A stretch of DNA of 14,427 nt, taken from an uncultured Mollicutes bacterium (GTDB lineage Bacteria > Bacillota_I > Bacilli_A > MAG-NZ). The position numbers and the translations under genes are program-made. The stretch covers positions 1 through 14,427 of the forward strand of contig CAJYBF010000005.1 of NCBI GenBank assembly GCA_913064935.1, in the 5' to 3' direction. Below, one piece after another: positions 7,407-14,427 of this stretch; position 1 is the first letter of the stretch; every line of letters begins with the position of its first letter. The notes under the pieces were generated by a model. The model searched no databases, was not told the origin of the DNA, and was given only the letters and a program-made list of their open reading frames with translations.

Positions 7407-8444
7407 GTGAAAAACGTATATTTTAAAAAACTATCTTGCTCCAGTGATAAATCTCAAATCGCAAGAGATTTACTTGTTGAAGTTCTAGATAAGGAAAATA
7501 TTGTATTAAAAAATGAAGTACCTATCAAAGTACATTTCGGCGAAAAAGGAAATATCACGTACATAAAACCAGATTCTTATGATGGAATAATTGATCTTTT
7601 GGAGGAAAACAATCTTACTACTTCCTTCATAGAGACTAATGTTCTATATGTTGGATCAAGAACTACAAAAGAAAGACATATTAAAACTGCAAAAGAACAT
7701 AATTTCACCCGTGTCCCAATAATCATTGCTGATGGTGAATTAGGAGACGACATTGTTGAAATAGAAATCAACCAGGAATTTTTCAAAACTGCTATTATAG
7801 GAAAAGAATGTGATAAAGTCAATCAAATCATAGTTTGTAGCCACTTTAAGGGTCACGGTCTAGCTGGATTTGGTGGAGCACTAAAACAACTAGCTATGGG
7901 ATTTGCTGCTAGAAGAGGTAAACTAGCAATGCATTCATTAAGTATACCAAAGATAAATACATCAAATTGCACTGCCTGTGGAGTTTGTGAGGCAAACTGT
8001 CCTCCTTCAGCTATAAGTATTGATGAGTACGCAGTGATTGATCCAAAAAAATGTATTGGGTGTGCTGCTTGTATATCTAATTGCCCTGAAAATACTATAG
8101 GGGTTGATTGGGGTAACAATCCAAACTTCTTGGAAAAAGTTGCAGAATATGCCTTAGCAGCTCAAAAAGGAAAAGAAAATGTTTACATCACTTTCGTATC
8201 TGATGTAACTGATAATTGTGACTGTATTGGTATAGCAATGGAACCTGTAATTAAAGAAATAGGAATTATTGCAAGTACTGACCCAGTAGCACTAGACAGA
8301 GCATGTCTAGATCTTGTAATAGCCGAGAAAGATACAGCTCCAGATTCTAAATTATGGAACTATATACTTAACGGGGAGAAAACTCTTGAACATTCTGAGA
8401 AAATCGGTCTTGGTTCAAGAAAATACAATCTAATAGAAAAATAA
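7407..8444 (+). CDS. DUF362 protein with two 4Fe-4S ferredoxin motifs
   Basis: 345 residues. The body is a DUF362 domain, a family common in anaerobes whose function is not firmly known. Its conserved features include VPIKVHFGEKGN (38-49), IIVCSHFKGHGLAGFGGALK (141-160) and DPVALDRACLDL near the C-terminus. A ferredoxin module is inserted in the second half: CTACGVCEANCPP (Cys188, 191, 194, 198) and CIGCAACISNCPE (Cys216, 219, 222, 226), enough for two 4Fe-4S clusters, so it probably passes electrons. No signal peptide; cytosolic. The start is GTG at 7407, backed by GAGGTGAT a few bases upstream; the second codon onward (KNVYFKKL) matches the family's usual beginning. Single-gene unit with its own promoter and terminator. 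Redox partner unknown. Confidence 0.92.
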   Translation: MKNVYFKKLSCSSDKSQIARDLLVEVLDKENIVLKNEVPIKVHFGEKGNITYIKPDSYDGIIDLLEENNLTTSFIETNVLYVGSRTTKERHIKTAKEHNFTRVPIIIADGELGDDIVEIEINQEFFKTAIIGKECDKVNQIIVCSHFKGHGLAGFGGALKQLAMGFAARRGKLAMHSLSIPKINTSNCTACGVCEANCPPSAISIDEYAVIDPKKCIGCAACISNCPENTIGVDWGNNPNFLEKVAEYALAAQKGKENVYITFVSDVTDNCDCIGIAMEPVIKEIGIIASTDPVALDRACLDLVIAEKDTAPDSKLWNYILNGEKTLEHSEKIGLGSRKYNLIEK

Positions 8445-8467
8445 GTGCAAATAATGCACTTTTTTTT
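8443..8467. terminator. Bidirectional terminator between converging genes
   Basis: AAGTGCA (8443-8449) pairs with TGCACTT (8455-8461) around AATAA and runs into eight T on the plus strand. On the minus strand the same stem is followed by TTATTTTTC. It therefore can end both the DUF362 gene and the B3/B4 gene. Its first bases overlap the DUF362 stop codon. Confidence 0.85.
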
Positions 8468-8473
8468 GTGCAT

Positions 8474-9124
8474 TTATTTGAAAACTTCAACTTTAAAATC
8501 CTTGATATTGCAGTAATCCTTATATAGTTTCTTTGCGGTTTCAATATCTTGCTCAAACTCAGTATCTCCATTAAATGAAATGATCAGGATTAGAACATTT
8601 TTAGTCGACTTCGTAATCATTGTTCTCTCGGTGTCACTTGTCGTCGATCCAAAAGGTCCTATATCGTCTTCATATAGTGGAATTTTTTCTATATTAATAC
8701 GTCCTCTTCCAATCCCTTCGTAGTCATCGCTAGATGTTCCTAATCTTACTAGAATATCACCACTAATCTTATCTTTATCAAGAACAGCAATAGACTTCAC
8801 TGATTTAATTGACAATATGTTGCCAAGGTCAACCAAGTTGTTTATTCGGTAAAGTTTATTACCCTTGGATAATCTTCTGTAAAGCGATTCAACAGCTAAT
8901 CTATATCTACTAGGGTCTTTGCCGAACGCTTTATATGCGTTTCTAGCTTTTAGGATGTTAGGAATTTTGATAACGTCTTCGATAGTATATTTATTACTAA
9001 TCTCGTTCTCTGTTTTATCAATTAATTGATCCAAGTACTTGTTCTTCTCAACTTTCACTGAAAATTCTAGAGTTGCCACGCTAAATCCATCTATCTTTTC
9101 TTTTATTGATTTATCAATCTTCAT
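8474..9124 (-). CDS. B3/B4 (tRNA-binding/editing) domain protein
   Basis: 216 residues from the ATG at 9124. The protein is a stand-alone B3/B4 domain, the module that in the phenylalanyl-tRNA synthetase beta subunit holds the editing site. Matching features: NILKARNAYKAFGKDPSRYR with LAVESLYRRL just after, YRINNLVDLGNILSIK, VRLGTSSDDYEGIGRG, and IGPFGSTTSDTERTMI near the C-terminus. Stand-alone copies are often supposed to deacylate mischarged tRNA or bind amino acids, but this is unproven. A longer frame opens at 9250; I reject that start because it lies inside the helicase gene, whereas GGAGTGG stands nine bases before the ATG at 9124 and the MKIDKSI start is natural. The start overlaps the helicase stop by 11 bases (9114-9124), implying cotranscription and probably coupled translation. 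Confidence 0.88.
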   Translation of the reverse strand: MKIDKSIKEKIDGFSVATLEFSVKVEKNKYLDQLIDKTENEISNKYTIEDVIKIPNILKARNAYKAFGKDPSRYRLAVESLYRRLSKGNKLYRINNLVDLGNILSIKSVKSIAVLDKDKISGDILVRLGTSSDDYEGIGRGRINIEKIPLYEDDIGPFGSTTSDTERTMITKSTKNVLILIISFNGDTEFEQDIETAKKLYKDYCNIKDFKVEVFK

Positions 9125-11429
9125 CTTTTCCACTCCAAAACTCTCGGATTTTCTCACCGATAATTTGAGTGTTATTTGATATCTTATAGTGACTCCACTC
9201 ATTTGGAAAAAGATTAATGTATTTTCTATTTGAGAACCTATCATCAACAAGTACCGCTATCCCTTTGTCCTTTTCAGTCCTAATTACTCTACCAACTGCT
9301 TGAATAACTTTGTTTATTCCAGGATATGTATAAGCATAATCAAAGCCATTCCCAAATTTCTCATCAAAGTATGATTTAAGTAGATTGTTAAAATCCCCAT
9401 ACATCGGTAATCCTACTCCAATAATAATTACTCCATCAAGCATCTTCCCAACATAATCTATCCCTTCAGCAAAGATACCTCCCATCACAAACATTCCTAA
9501 GACCGATTCTGAGTTCTCGAAACTTTCAAGAAATCCACTTCTGTCTTTAATTGACATATTTCTAGTTTGAACTACTTTTCGAACATCTACATCAAGGTTA
9601 GAATTGACTTTCTCTAGATAACTATAGGATGGAAAGAAAACGATATACTTTCCTTCTTTTCTCGTAATCATCGTTTTAATAAGCTCTACTATTTTCTCTA
9701 TTGAGTTTGCACGGTTCTTATACTTCGTTGAGATTCCTCTGTGTACTATAACATCTAAATTATCTTGGGGAAAAGTGGAACTTAGAACAATATGTTTTCC
9801 CTCGCCCTGAGTTATTAGTTGTTTGTAATAGGGTAGTGGTGCTAATGTAGCACTAAAAAAGACAGATCCATATGTGTATTCTTTTACAGTGTTTAAAATA
9901 AACTTACTTGCATCTAAGCAAATAAGTGACACTTTCACCTCGTTGTCATATTTTTCAATCATCATACGATAAGAATCATTGTAGTATTCTAGTATTCTAC
10001 TAAAATCATTCATCTCAAAATAGATATCTAACGTTTCTTCTCTTCCGTGGAAATCTGAATTATCTGTCAAAACTTTGTTCAATTTGTAAAACAATCGCTC
10101 GAAAGCATCTACAAACGATATATCTAAATTCTCTTTGAAATCAAGTTCTGATTCCTTAAAATCACTGAAGGCATCAGTTAACATCTTCAACTCGGTTTTG
10201 ATAGTCGGTTTAAGTTTTTTAACTAATCCTTTAATTCTTACAATTGAAGTTTTCTTAATATCCGCTGAAAACATACTCTTACTTCGTGAAACCATATTAT
10301 GAGCCTCATCTACCAGTAAAATGGGTTCATATTCCTTCTCTTCAAAATATCTTTTTAAATGGGACTTTGGACAAAACACATAATTGTAATCGCAAACGAC
10401 TACATTAGCAAAATAAGATAGATATAATGAATACTCGAAAGGACAAATGGTATGTTTCTTAGCGTATGCGATTATTTTTTCTCTACTGAAAATCGTTTCA
10501 CTCGAATACATATCTTCTGTTGCAGTTTTCAATCTATTAAAAAATCCTTTTGCATATTTACATGCATCTGGAGTGCAATCTTTTTCATCTAAAAAGCACA
10601 TCGAGTCTTTGCTAGTAATCTCGATTGTTTTTCCTATAAATCCATCCGCTACCAAGGTCTTAACTGCGTCCATAACAACTGTTTTTCCGGCGTTCTTCGC
10701 AGTCAAGTAAAATATTTTTTGTTTTTCATTTGATATAGTTTTCAATGTAGAGAACAAGGTTGCCATTGTTTTCCCTACACCGGTTGGAGACATAACATAT
10801 AATATATCCTTTTTTTTAACAGTTTGATAGCAAGCAGCCATTAAATCGCGCTGTCCGTCTCTATATTCAGTGAACGGAATTTTTATCTCTTGCAAATTAT
10901 CAATAAAATTAACAAAGTGTGTTCTTAAATTCCTATACCATTTATCGTACTTATCTAGCGTTTCTACAAAAAATTTATTTAATTGAGTTTCATTATATTT
11001 CTTATCAAAACTTTTGAATGAATAATCAATAGTGTTAATATAAGTAAGTCTAACTCGAATACTCTTCAAATCATTATTTTTCATATATATATACGCATAC
11101 ATTTTTGCTTGAGCCAAGTGCTCTGGTCTAGAAGAAATAGTTAATTCATTTAAAGGACGCTTTGTGGATTTAATTTCCTCAATAACTTCCTTTGTTTCAC
11201 CTAATACACCATCAGCTCTTCCAGAAATTTTGTATGAGCAATCGCCTACATAGTGTTCATAAAAAACAGAGACTTCTTTTCTATCTAGAAGTCCATATTT
11301 CTTTTGCCAATATTGATGAGTTCTTATACCTTCCAACATATCTTTATTTTGAAAGTATTCATTGGATAAATGCCCGCCGCTATAGAGAAACTCAACTATT
11401 TTTCTTACACTAATTTTCACGTCAATCAT
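9114..11429 (-). CDS. PD-(D/E)XK nuclease fused to Fe-S XPD/DinG-family helicase
   Basis: 771 residues. The N-terminal ~180 form a Cas4/RecB-like PD-(D/E)XK nuclease: GRAD (70-73), EEIKST (84-89, the ExK part) and HLAQAKMYAY (104-113, the QxxxY motif). The rest is a superfamily-2 helicase of the XPD/DinG group: Q-motif-like region YRDGQRDLM (189-197), Walker A MSPTGVGKT (213-221), an Fe-S domain with Cys278, Cys285, Cys290 and Cys329, the DEAH box (374-377), and motif VI QAVGRVIRTEKDKG near the C-terminus. This is expected to be a 5'-3' DNA helicase with an attached nuclease, for repair or processing of branched DNA. Such fusions are known in Firmicutes and often lack a firm name, so I give no symbol. 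All catalytic residues are intact. No ribosome binding site precedes the ATG; see its promoter. It ends at TGA inside the start of the B3/B4 gene. Confidence 0.92.
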   Translation of the reverse strand: MIDVKISVRKIVEFLYSGGHLSNEYFQNKDMLEGIRTHQYWQKKYGLLDRKEVSVFYEHYVGDCSYKISGRADGVLGETKEVIEEIKSTKRPLNELTISSRPEHLAQAKMYAYIYMKNNDLKSIRVRLTYINTIDYSFKSFDKKYNETQLNKFFVETLDKYDKWYRNLRTHFVNFIDNLQEIKIPFTEYRDGQRDLMAACYQTVKKKDILYVMSPTGVGKTMATLFSTLKTISNEKQKIFYLTAKNAGKTVVMDAVKTLVADGFIGKTIEITSKDSMCFLDEKDCTPDACKYAKGFFNRLKTATEDMYSSETIFSREKIIAYAKKHTICPFEYSLYLSYFANVVVCDYNYVFCPKSHLKRYFEEKEYEPILLVDEAHNMVSRSKSMFSADIKKTSIVRIKGLVKKLKPTIKTELKMLTDAFSDFKESELDFKENLDISFVDAFERLFYKLNKVLTDNSDFHGREETLDIYFEMNDFSRILEYYNDSYRMMIEKYDNEVKVSLICLDASKFILNTVKEYTYGSVFFSATLAPLPYYKQLITQGEGKHIVLSSTFPQDNLDVIVHRGISTKYKNRANSIEKIVELIKTMITRKEGKYIVFFPSYSYLEKVNSNLDVDVRKVVQTRNMSIKDRSGFLESFENSESVLGMFVMGGIFAEGIDYVGKMLDGVIIIGVGLPMYGDFNNLLKSYFDEKFGNGFDYAYTYPGINKVIQAVGRVIRTEKDKGIAVLVDDRFSNRKYINLFPNEWSHYKISNNTQIIGEKIREFWSGKDED

Positions 11430-11435
11430 ATAAAG

Positions 11436-11444
11436 ATTATATCA
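11436..11444 (-). promoter_or_regulatory. Helicase promoter, extended -10, leaderless spacing
   Basis: Minus strand reads TGA-TATAAT, then six bases, then the ATG at 11429. With normal spacing from the -10, transcription would begin at the A of the start codon. No GGAGG-like sequence lies near the ATG, which fits a leaderless message. The -35 is poor. Confidence 0.6.
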
Positions 11445-11472
11445 CATATTGACCTAGCGAGAGTGCCTACAC

Positions 11473-11499
11473 AAAAAAAGAACTCAACAATGTGAGTTC
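11473..11499 (-). terminator. Terminator of the secreted-protein/HD-GYP unit
   Basis: On the minus strand GAACTCA (11493-11499) pairs with TGAGTTC (11480-11486) around CATTGT, followed by seven T. It lies about 10 bases past the HD-GYP stop and upstream of the helicase promoter, separating the two units. Confidence 0.9.
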
Positions 11500-11510
11500 C
11501 TTCATTAAAT

Positions 11511-12428
11511 TTATAATTTGTCGCGAATAAGCAATCTATTAAACGCATCTACAACTTTCGGATCATATTTTGTACCAGACAGTTCATTTATTTCAGTAAT
11601 AACTTTAACCTTTTCAATTTTACTTCGATAAGGCCTATCAGTCATCATCGCATCATAAGTATCTGCTACTGCTATAATTCGTGATTCCATACAGATGTTC
11701 TTTCCAACCATTCCCGTAGGGTATCCACTTCCATCAAAACGTTCATGATGTTGCGCTACTATATGAGAAATATCCATATAATTAATATTCTTAACTAATT
11801 CGGAGCTAGTCATTGAGTGTCTCTTGACTATTTCGTACTCTTCGTCATCCAAACGACTACTTTTCTTCAAAATACGGCTTGGTATCTCTATCTTTCCAAC
11901 ATCATGAAATAAGCCCGCCAAAGCAACATTAGCAATAACATCACGATTAAGCCCCATTTCAACTGCTAGATTCAGAGATAATTCTCTTACTCTTTCACTA
12001 TGACCTTGAGTGTATTGATCTTTAAATTGCAACTCGTAATTCAATTTGTGTAGTTCTCTCATCGACTCTCCTAATTCGTGGAAAATCGGTTGCGTTGCTA
12101 CGTATAATATTTTAATGTCTGTTATTGGATTAAAAACACAACACTCATTCAAATTATGAGCATAAAAACAGTCACCAACGTTCATCTCAACTCTTTCGTT
12201 GTCACTGCGTATATACTCTATTTCCCCTTCAAGCAAATAAAAGAATTCCATCATAGATGATTCATCATCTGATGATGGAGCAACATCAAAAATTACCCCT
12301 TCACTAATGGTTTGAGTCATAATCTCTACACCATCTGCTGAAGCTAATAATTTCAATTCATTTGAAGATAATGTGAATTTGTCTTTGTAAGATCCGCTCT
12401 CAACAATGAATAGTCCGCTATTTTTCAT
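11511..12428 (-). CDS. Cupin-HD-GYP signalling protein
   Basis: 305 residues. The N-terminal ~115 look like a cupin barrel (EFFYLLEGEIEYI 61-73, then MNVGDCFYA 82-90), a small-ligand-sensing fold. A helical linker (about 117-135) leads to an HD-GYP domain, whose members hydrolyse cyclic di-GMP. The HD-GYP signature is complete: His143, HDVGK (His175, Asp176, Lys179), His204, HHE (227-229), DGSGYP (232-237) and Asp256, so it is expected to be an active metal-dependent phosphodiesterase. No membrane segment, so cytosolic. It starts 15 bases after the stop of the small secreted-protein gene on the same strand; AAGGA stands about 12 bases before the ATG, a wide spacing. Inferred role: the cupin senses a ligand and adjusts c-di-GMP breakdown. 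The substrate is assigned by family only. Confidence 0.92.
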   Translation of the reverse strand: MKNSGLFIVESGSYKDKFTLSSNELKLLASADGVEIMTQTISEGVIFDVAPSSDDESSMMEFFYLLEGEIEYIRSDNERVEMNVGDCFYAHNLNECCVFNPITDIKILYVATQPIFHELGESMRELHKLNYELQFKDQYTQGHSERVRELSLNLAVEMGLNRDVIANVALAGLFHDVGKIEIPSRILKKSSRLDDEEYEIVKRHSMTSSELVKNINYMDISHIVAQHHERFDGSGYPTGMVGKNICMESRIIAVADTYDAMMTDRPYRSKIEKVKVITEINELSGTKYDPKVVDAFNRLLIRDKL

Positions 12429-12443
12429 TATATTATAAGATCC

Positions 12444-12812
12444 TTACCAACCAAAAACGCGCAATGGATCTATTTCAACTTCCTGATCCCCTATAGTATA
12501 CGTCTCAAACTCACATATGGCTGTTAAACCAAGTTTATCAATTTTATCAACAGCTCTAGCAGAAACGGCATTTGTTTTTTCTACTACCATATCAATAATA
12601 GCCTGTGTATACACGGGATGTTTCTCAGCAGCTAATTGAGCTTTATAAACTAGTTTTTCAATAGTTGCATTTGCTCTATCCGCAATCTTCAAAGCTTTCT
12701 CGTAATCTTGTTCTAGTTGAGTTGATTCGATTACTTCATTTTTAGCTTGTAGATTCGGTGCTACTGCTAGCACCATTGTAACCATGATAAATGCCAATAA
12801 TATTTTCTTCAT
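12444..12812 (-). CDS. Small secreted protein of unknown function
   Basis: 122 residues from the ATG at 12812. It has a clear signal peptide: MKK, a hydrophobic core (about 4-17), and a likely cleavage after Leu-Gln-Ala at about 23. The mature part is about 99 residues, rich in Glu, Lys, Ala and Ile and probably helical through most of its length, with one Cys in AICEFETYTIGDQEVEID near the C-terminus. I recognise no family. The frame opens earlier, at 12851, but I chose 12812 because AAGGAGG stands seven bases before it and the signal peptide begins there. The cupin-HD-GYP gene follows after 15 bases, so the two should share a message. The -10 at 12855 and a 14-base palindrome precede it. 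Confidence 0.8.
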   Translation of the reverse strand: MKKILLAFIMVTMVLAVAPNLQAKNEVIESTQLEQDYEKALKIADRANATIEKLVYKAQLAAEKHPVYTQAIIDMVVEKTNAVSARAVDKIDKLGLTAICEFETYTIGDQEVEIDPLRVFGW

Positions 12813-12831
12813 ATAGTTACCTCCTTGAAAG

Positions 12832-12845
12832 TACTTAATTAAGTA
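12832..12845. promoter_or_regulatory. 14-base perfect palindrome at the transcript start: possible operator
   Basis: TACTTAATTAAGTA is a perfect inverted repeat lying between the predicted transcription start (about 12848) and the ribosome binding site of the secreted-protein gene. Its place fits a repressor-binding site. It is AT-only in the centre, so a stable RNA hairpin is less likely. No regulator can be named. Confidence 0.4.
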
Positions 12846-12854
12846 TAGCAACTT

Positions 12855-12863
12855 ATTATATCA
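12855..12863 (-). promoter_or_regulatory. Promoter of the secreted-protein/HD-GYP unit, extended -10
   Basis: TGA-TATAAT on the minus strand, about 42 bases before the ATG at 12812, with no good -35. The predicted start falls just before the palindrome at 12832-12845. Confidence 0.6.
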
Positions 12864-13096
12864 CAGGAAGTAACAACAATAAAAGCAATTTTACACTTTT
12901 CGCTAATAATTTCATCGAAAATCATCTCTTTAGCACAATTCTTCGAACTGGTGAAACTAATCCTGTAAACCTCAATTTTGGCAAGTTCTTCCACTTTATC
13001 TGCCACCTAAAAATGAGATTATAGGCTATAAAGCGCCAGAAATCGAAAACGTACAACTATCATAACTTTTTTTTTCTCTTACTACTTAATAGACCT
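12864..13096. other. Intergenic stretch without an assignable gene
   Basis: About 230 bases between the LysM/GH18 gene and the promoter of the secreted-protein unit. Two overlapping short frames lie here on the minus strand (12839-13006 from GTG, 55 codons; 12922-13056 from TTG, 44 codons), neither with a ribosome binding site. A TATAAT lies on the minus strand near 13017-13022. No clear terminator for the GH18 gene was found. It may hold gene remnants. Confidence 0.4.
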
Positions 13097-14386
13097 TTAA
13101 AACAATTTAATCGGTATAAAATACTCCTGTAAAACTAACCAATTCTGAGGCGATTTAAACCCCAATACCCAATTATACATCCCTGCGATGTCTATTTGGT
13201 TAATATATTCAAACTTCGCTTGGTAGCTCCTTGCATCCTCGAACCACACTTCATGCTCATTCTTCTCCTCGTCCACATACATAAAATGAGGACTCTGTGC
13301 AACTTCATCATATTCTATATTTGCACCGTACTCATATGCTAGTTCGTATGCCTTAGTTTGATCGATTGCTTTGGCCCACTTACCACCTTTTTCATATGGC
13401 AATGTCCAATCGTATCCATACAAAGGTACTCCCATTAGTATTTTCTCTTTGGGAATAGTTTCTAAAGCATATTCCATTACTTCTTTAACTTTATTTAATG
13501 GAGATACTGCCATTGGTGGACCACCACTCCAGCCCCACTCATATGTCATCAGTAATACCTTATCAACTACTTCTCCTATCGCCTCATAATCATGTCCTTC
13601 ATATAAGACACCTTTTTGGTTTTTTGACGTCTTAGGAGGTAATGCAACCGAAAGACTATAGTTCGGATTACTTTCTTTTAGTTTTCGTTTCGCTTTCTCG
13701 AGAAACGTAACGTATGATTCCTTGTTAATAGCACCTAAATATTCGAAATCTATATCAAGGCCAAAGTAACCTTTTTCCTTCATGATTCTTAAAGCCTCAT
13801 CTAGTAATTTATCCTGTAAAGCCTCATCATTCAAAATCGTTGTTGCGAGTTCTTGACTGAATTGATTATCTTCTATATTAGTTAATACTAACAAAGGAGC
13901 TACTTCCATACTCAGTGCAGAAATGATTGATGGATTGTCATTCAACTCTGAAAGAGATCCATCGCGTTTAACTTGATAACTGAAAATTGGAACATTTGTT
14001 AGATTATCACCAATATTTTGAATAATTTCAGCTGAGTCTTTTTTGTCAATACTTATATCATTATAAGCACTTGTTTCTATAATATTCTTACCTCTTCTAG
14101 GTATATATACGAGATATCCTAGAGGTAGAGAATCTTTGCTAGACAACTCATTTAAGGAAAAAAGTTCAAACAATGGTATATTGTAGACATTACTAAGCTT
14201 ATAGAGACTTTCTCCTTCTTCAATGAAATGGTAAAATCCTGCCATTGGAATCATAATCGTTTGCCCAACAACTAGTTGATCTTTGTTTGTCAATTCGTTC
14301 TTCTTAGCTATTGCGTCTGGATCTAATCTAAATCTAGCAGCAATATACTCTAGTGTGTCATCTTTTTGCACAACATATATATGCAT
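13097..14386 (-). CDS. Two-LysM GH18 peptidoglycan hydrolase (spore-cortex type)
   Basis: 429 residues from the ATG at 14386. Two LysM repeats come first (about 2-47, beginning IYVVQKDDTLEYIA; about 52-97, beginning FYHFIEEGESLYKL), which bind N-acetylglucosamine-containing peptidoglycan. A glycoside hydrolase family 18 domain follows (about 130-425), with the catalytic DxDxE as GLDIDFEYL (Asp211, Asp213, Glu215) and conserved MTYEWGWSGGPP and GVPLYGYDW segments. This arrangement matches the SleL/YaaH-type N-acetylglucosaminidases that act on spore cortex in Bacillus and Clostridium; here that role is inferred. There is no signal peptide, as usual for this group. A GTG at 14398 is also in frame, but its following codon overlaps the GAGGTG ribosome binding site of the ATG at 14386, so I reject it. 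Promoter not resolved near the window edge. Confidence 0.92.
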   Translation of the reverse strand: MHIYVVQKDDTLEYIAARFRLDPDAIAKKNELTNKDQLVVGQTIMIPMAGFYHFIEEGESLYKLSNVYNIPLFELFSLNELSSKDSLPLGYLVYIPRRGKNIIETSAYNDISIDKKDSAEIIQNIGDNLTNVPIFSYQVKRDGSLSELNDNPSIISALSMEVAPLLVLTNIEDNQFSQELATTILNDEALQDKLLDEALRIMKEKGYFGLDIDFEYLGAINKESYVTFLEKAKRKLKESNPNYSLSVALPPKTSKNQKGVLYEGHDYEAIGEVVDKVLLMTYEWGWSGGPPMAVSPLNKVKEVMEYALETIPKEKILMGVPLYGYDWTLPYEKGGKWAKAIDQTKAYELAYEYGANIEYDEVAQSPHFMYVDEEKNEHEVWFEDARSYQAKFEYINQIDIAGMYNWVLGFKSPQNWLVLQEYFIPIKLF

Positions 14387-14427
14387 ATTACACCTCACTC
14401 TATTTTTATAAAAGCTGTTCGCCTATG

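Noticed and set aside
9125-9250. N-terminal extension of the B3/B4 protein from the ATG at 9250
   Set aside because: The extra 42 codons are the helicase gene read in another frame; a good ribosome binding site stands before 9124.
9114-11429. Helicase with Cas4-like domain as part of a CRISPR or defence island
   Set aside because: No cas genes, repeats or other defence genes are nearby; the same nuclease-helicase fusion is known as a chromosomal gene in Firmicutes.
12429-12440. TATAAT just before the cupin-HD-GYP ATG as its own promoter
   Set aside because: Only three bases separate it from the ATG, too close even for a leaderless start, and it lacks a -35; cotranscription with the upstream gene is simpler.
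1-14427. CRISPR array, IS element, integrase, or long direct repeats
   Set aside because: I saw no repeated units, transposase or integrase genes, or terminal inverted repeats; the tRNA-Cys gene has no partial copy elsewhere in the window to suggest an attachment site.

Overview
The window looks like chromosomal DNA of a low-GC Gram-positive bacterium, most likely of the Clostridia. Grounds: strongly AT-rich sequence, GGAGG-type ribosome binding sites, a PolC-type replicative polymerase, a DUF362 ferredoxin protein, an HD-GYP protein with a clostridial-style cupin, and a LysM/GH18 cell-wall (spore-cortex type) hydrolase. There is no phage, IS element, CRISPR array or rRNA. Genes fill almost everything; no gene-free stretch exceeds 300 bases.

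Layout. Left part (1-4650, all minus strand): polC, a flavin-reductase-like flavoprotein and a membrane-anchored rhodanese, each with its own promoter and separated by hairpins. The polC frame is the odd one: it stops at an in-frame TAA exactly where the family has a conserved Ser-Gly-Leu-Ser, and one of the catalytic aspartates reads Ala. Middle (4690-8470): a membrane-anchored glycerophosphodiester phosphodiesterase (+), tRNA-Cys (-), a four-helix membrane protein of unknown role and a nucleoside phosphorylase (both -), then a DUF362 two-cluster ferredoxin protein (+) read divergently from the phosphorylase. Right part (8474-14386, all minus): a B3/B4-domain protein overlapped by 11 bases with an upstream nuclease-helicase fusion (PD-(D/E)XK plus Fe-S XPD/DinG helicase); a two-gene unit of a small secreted protein followed by a cupin-HD-GYP signalling protein; and a two-LysM GH18 hydrolase.

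How the genes relate. Two minus-strand pairs look cotranscribed: the nuclease-helicase with the B3/B4 protein (overlap, coupled translation), and the secreted protein with the cupin-HD-GYP protein (15-base gap). The nucleoside phosphorylase and the membrane protein are 49 bases apart and may also form a unit. The rest look like single-gene housekeeping units. Six promoters share a TGn-TATAAT extended -10 with poor -35 elements; the one in front of the helicase sits so close to the ATG that the mRNA is probably leaderless.

I see no obvious new defence or mobile system. The points most worth checking are the two apparently disabling changes in polC, the leaderless start of the helicase, the helicase-B3/B4 pairing, and the palindrome at the start of the secreted-protein/HD-GYP transcript.
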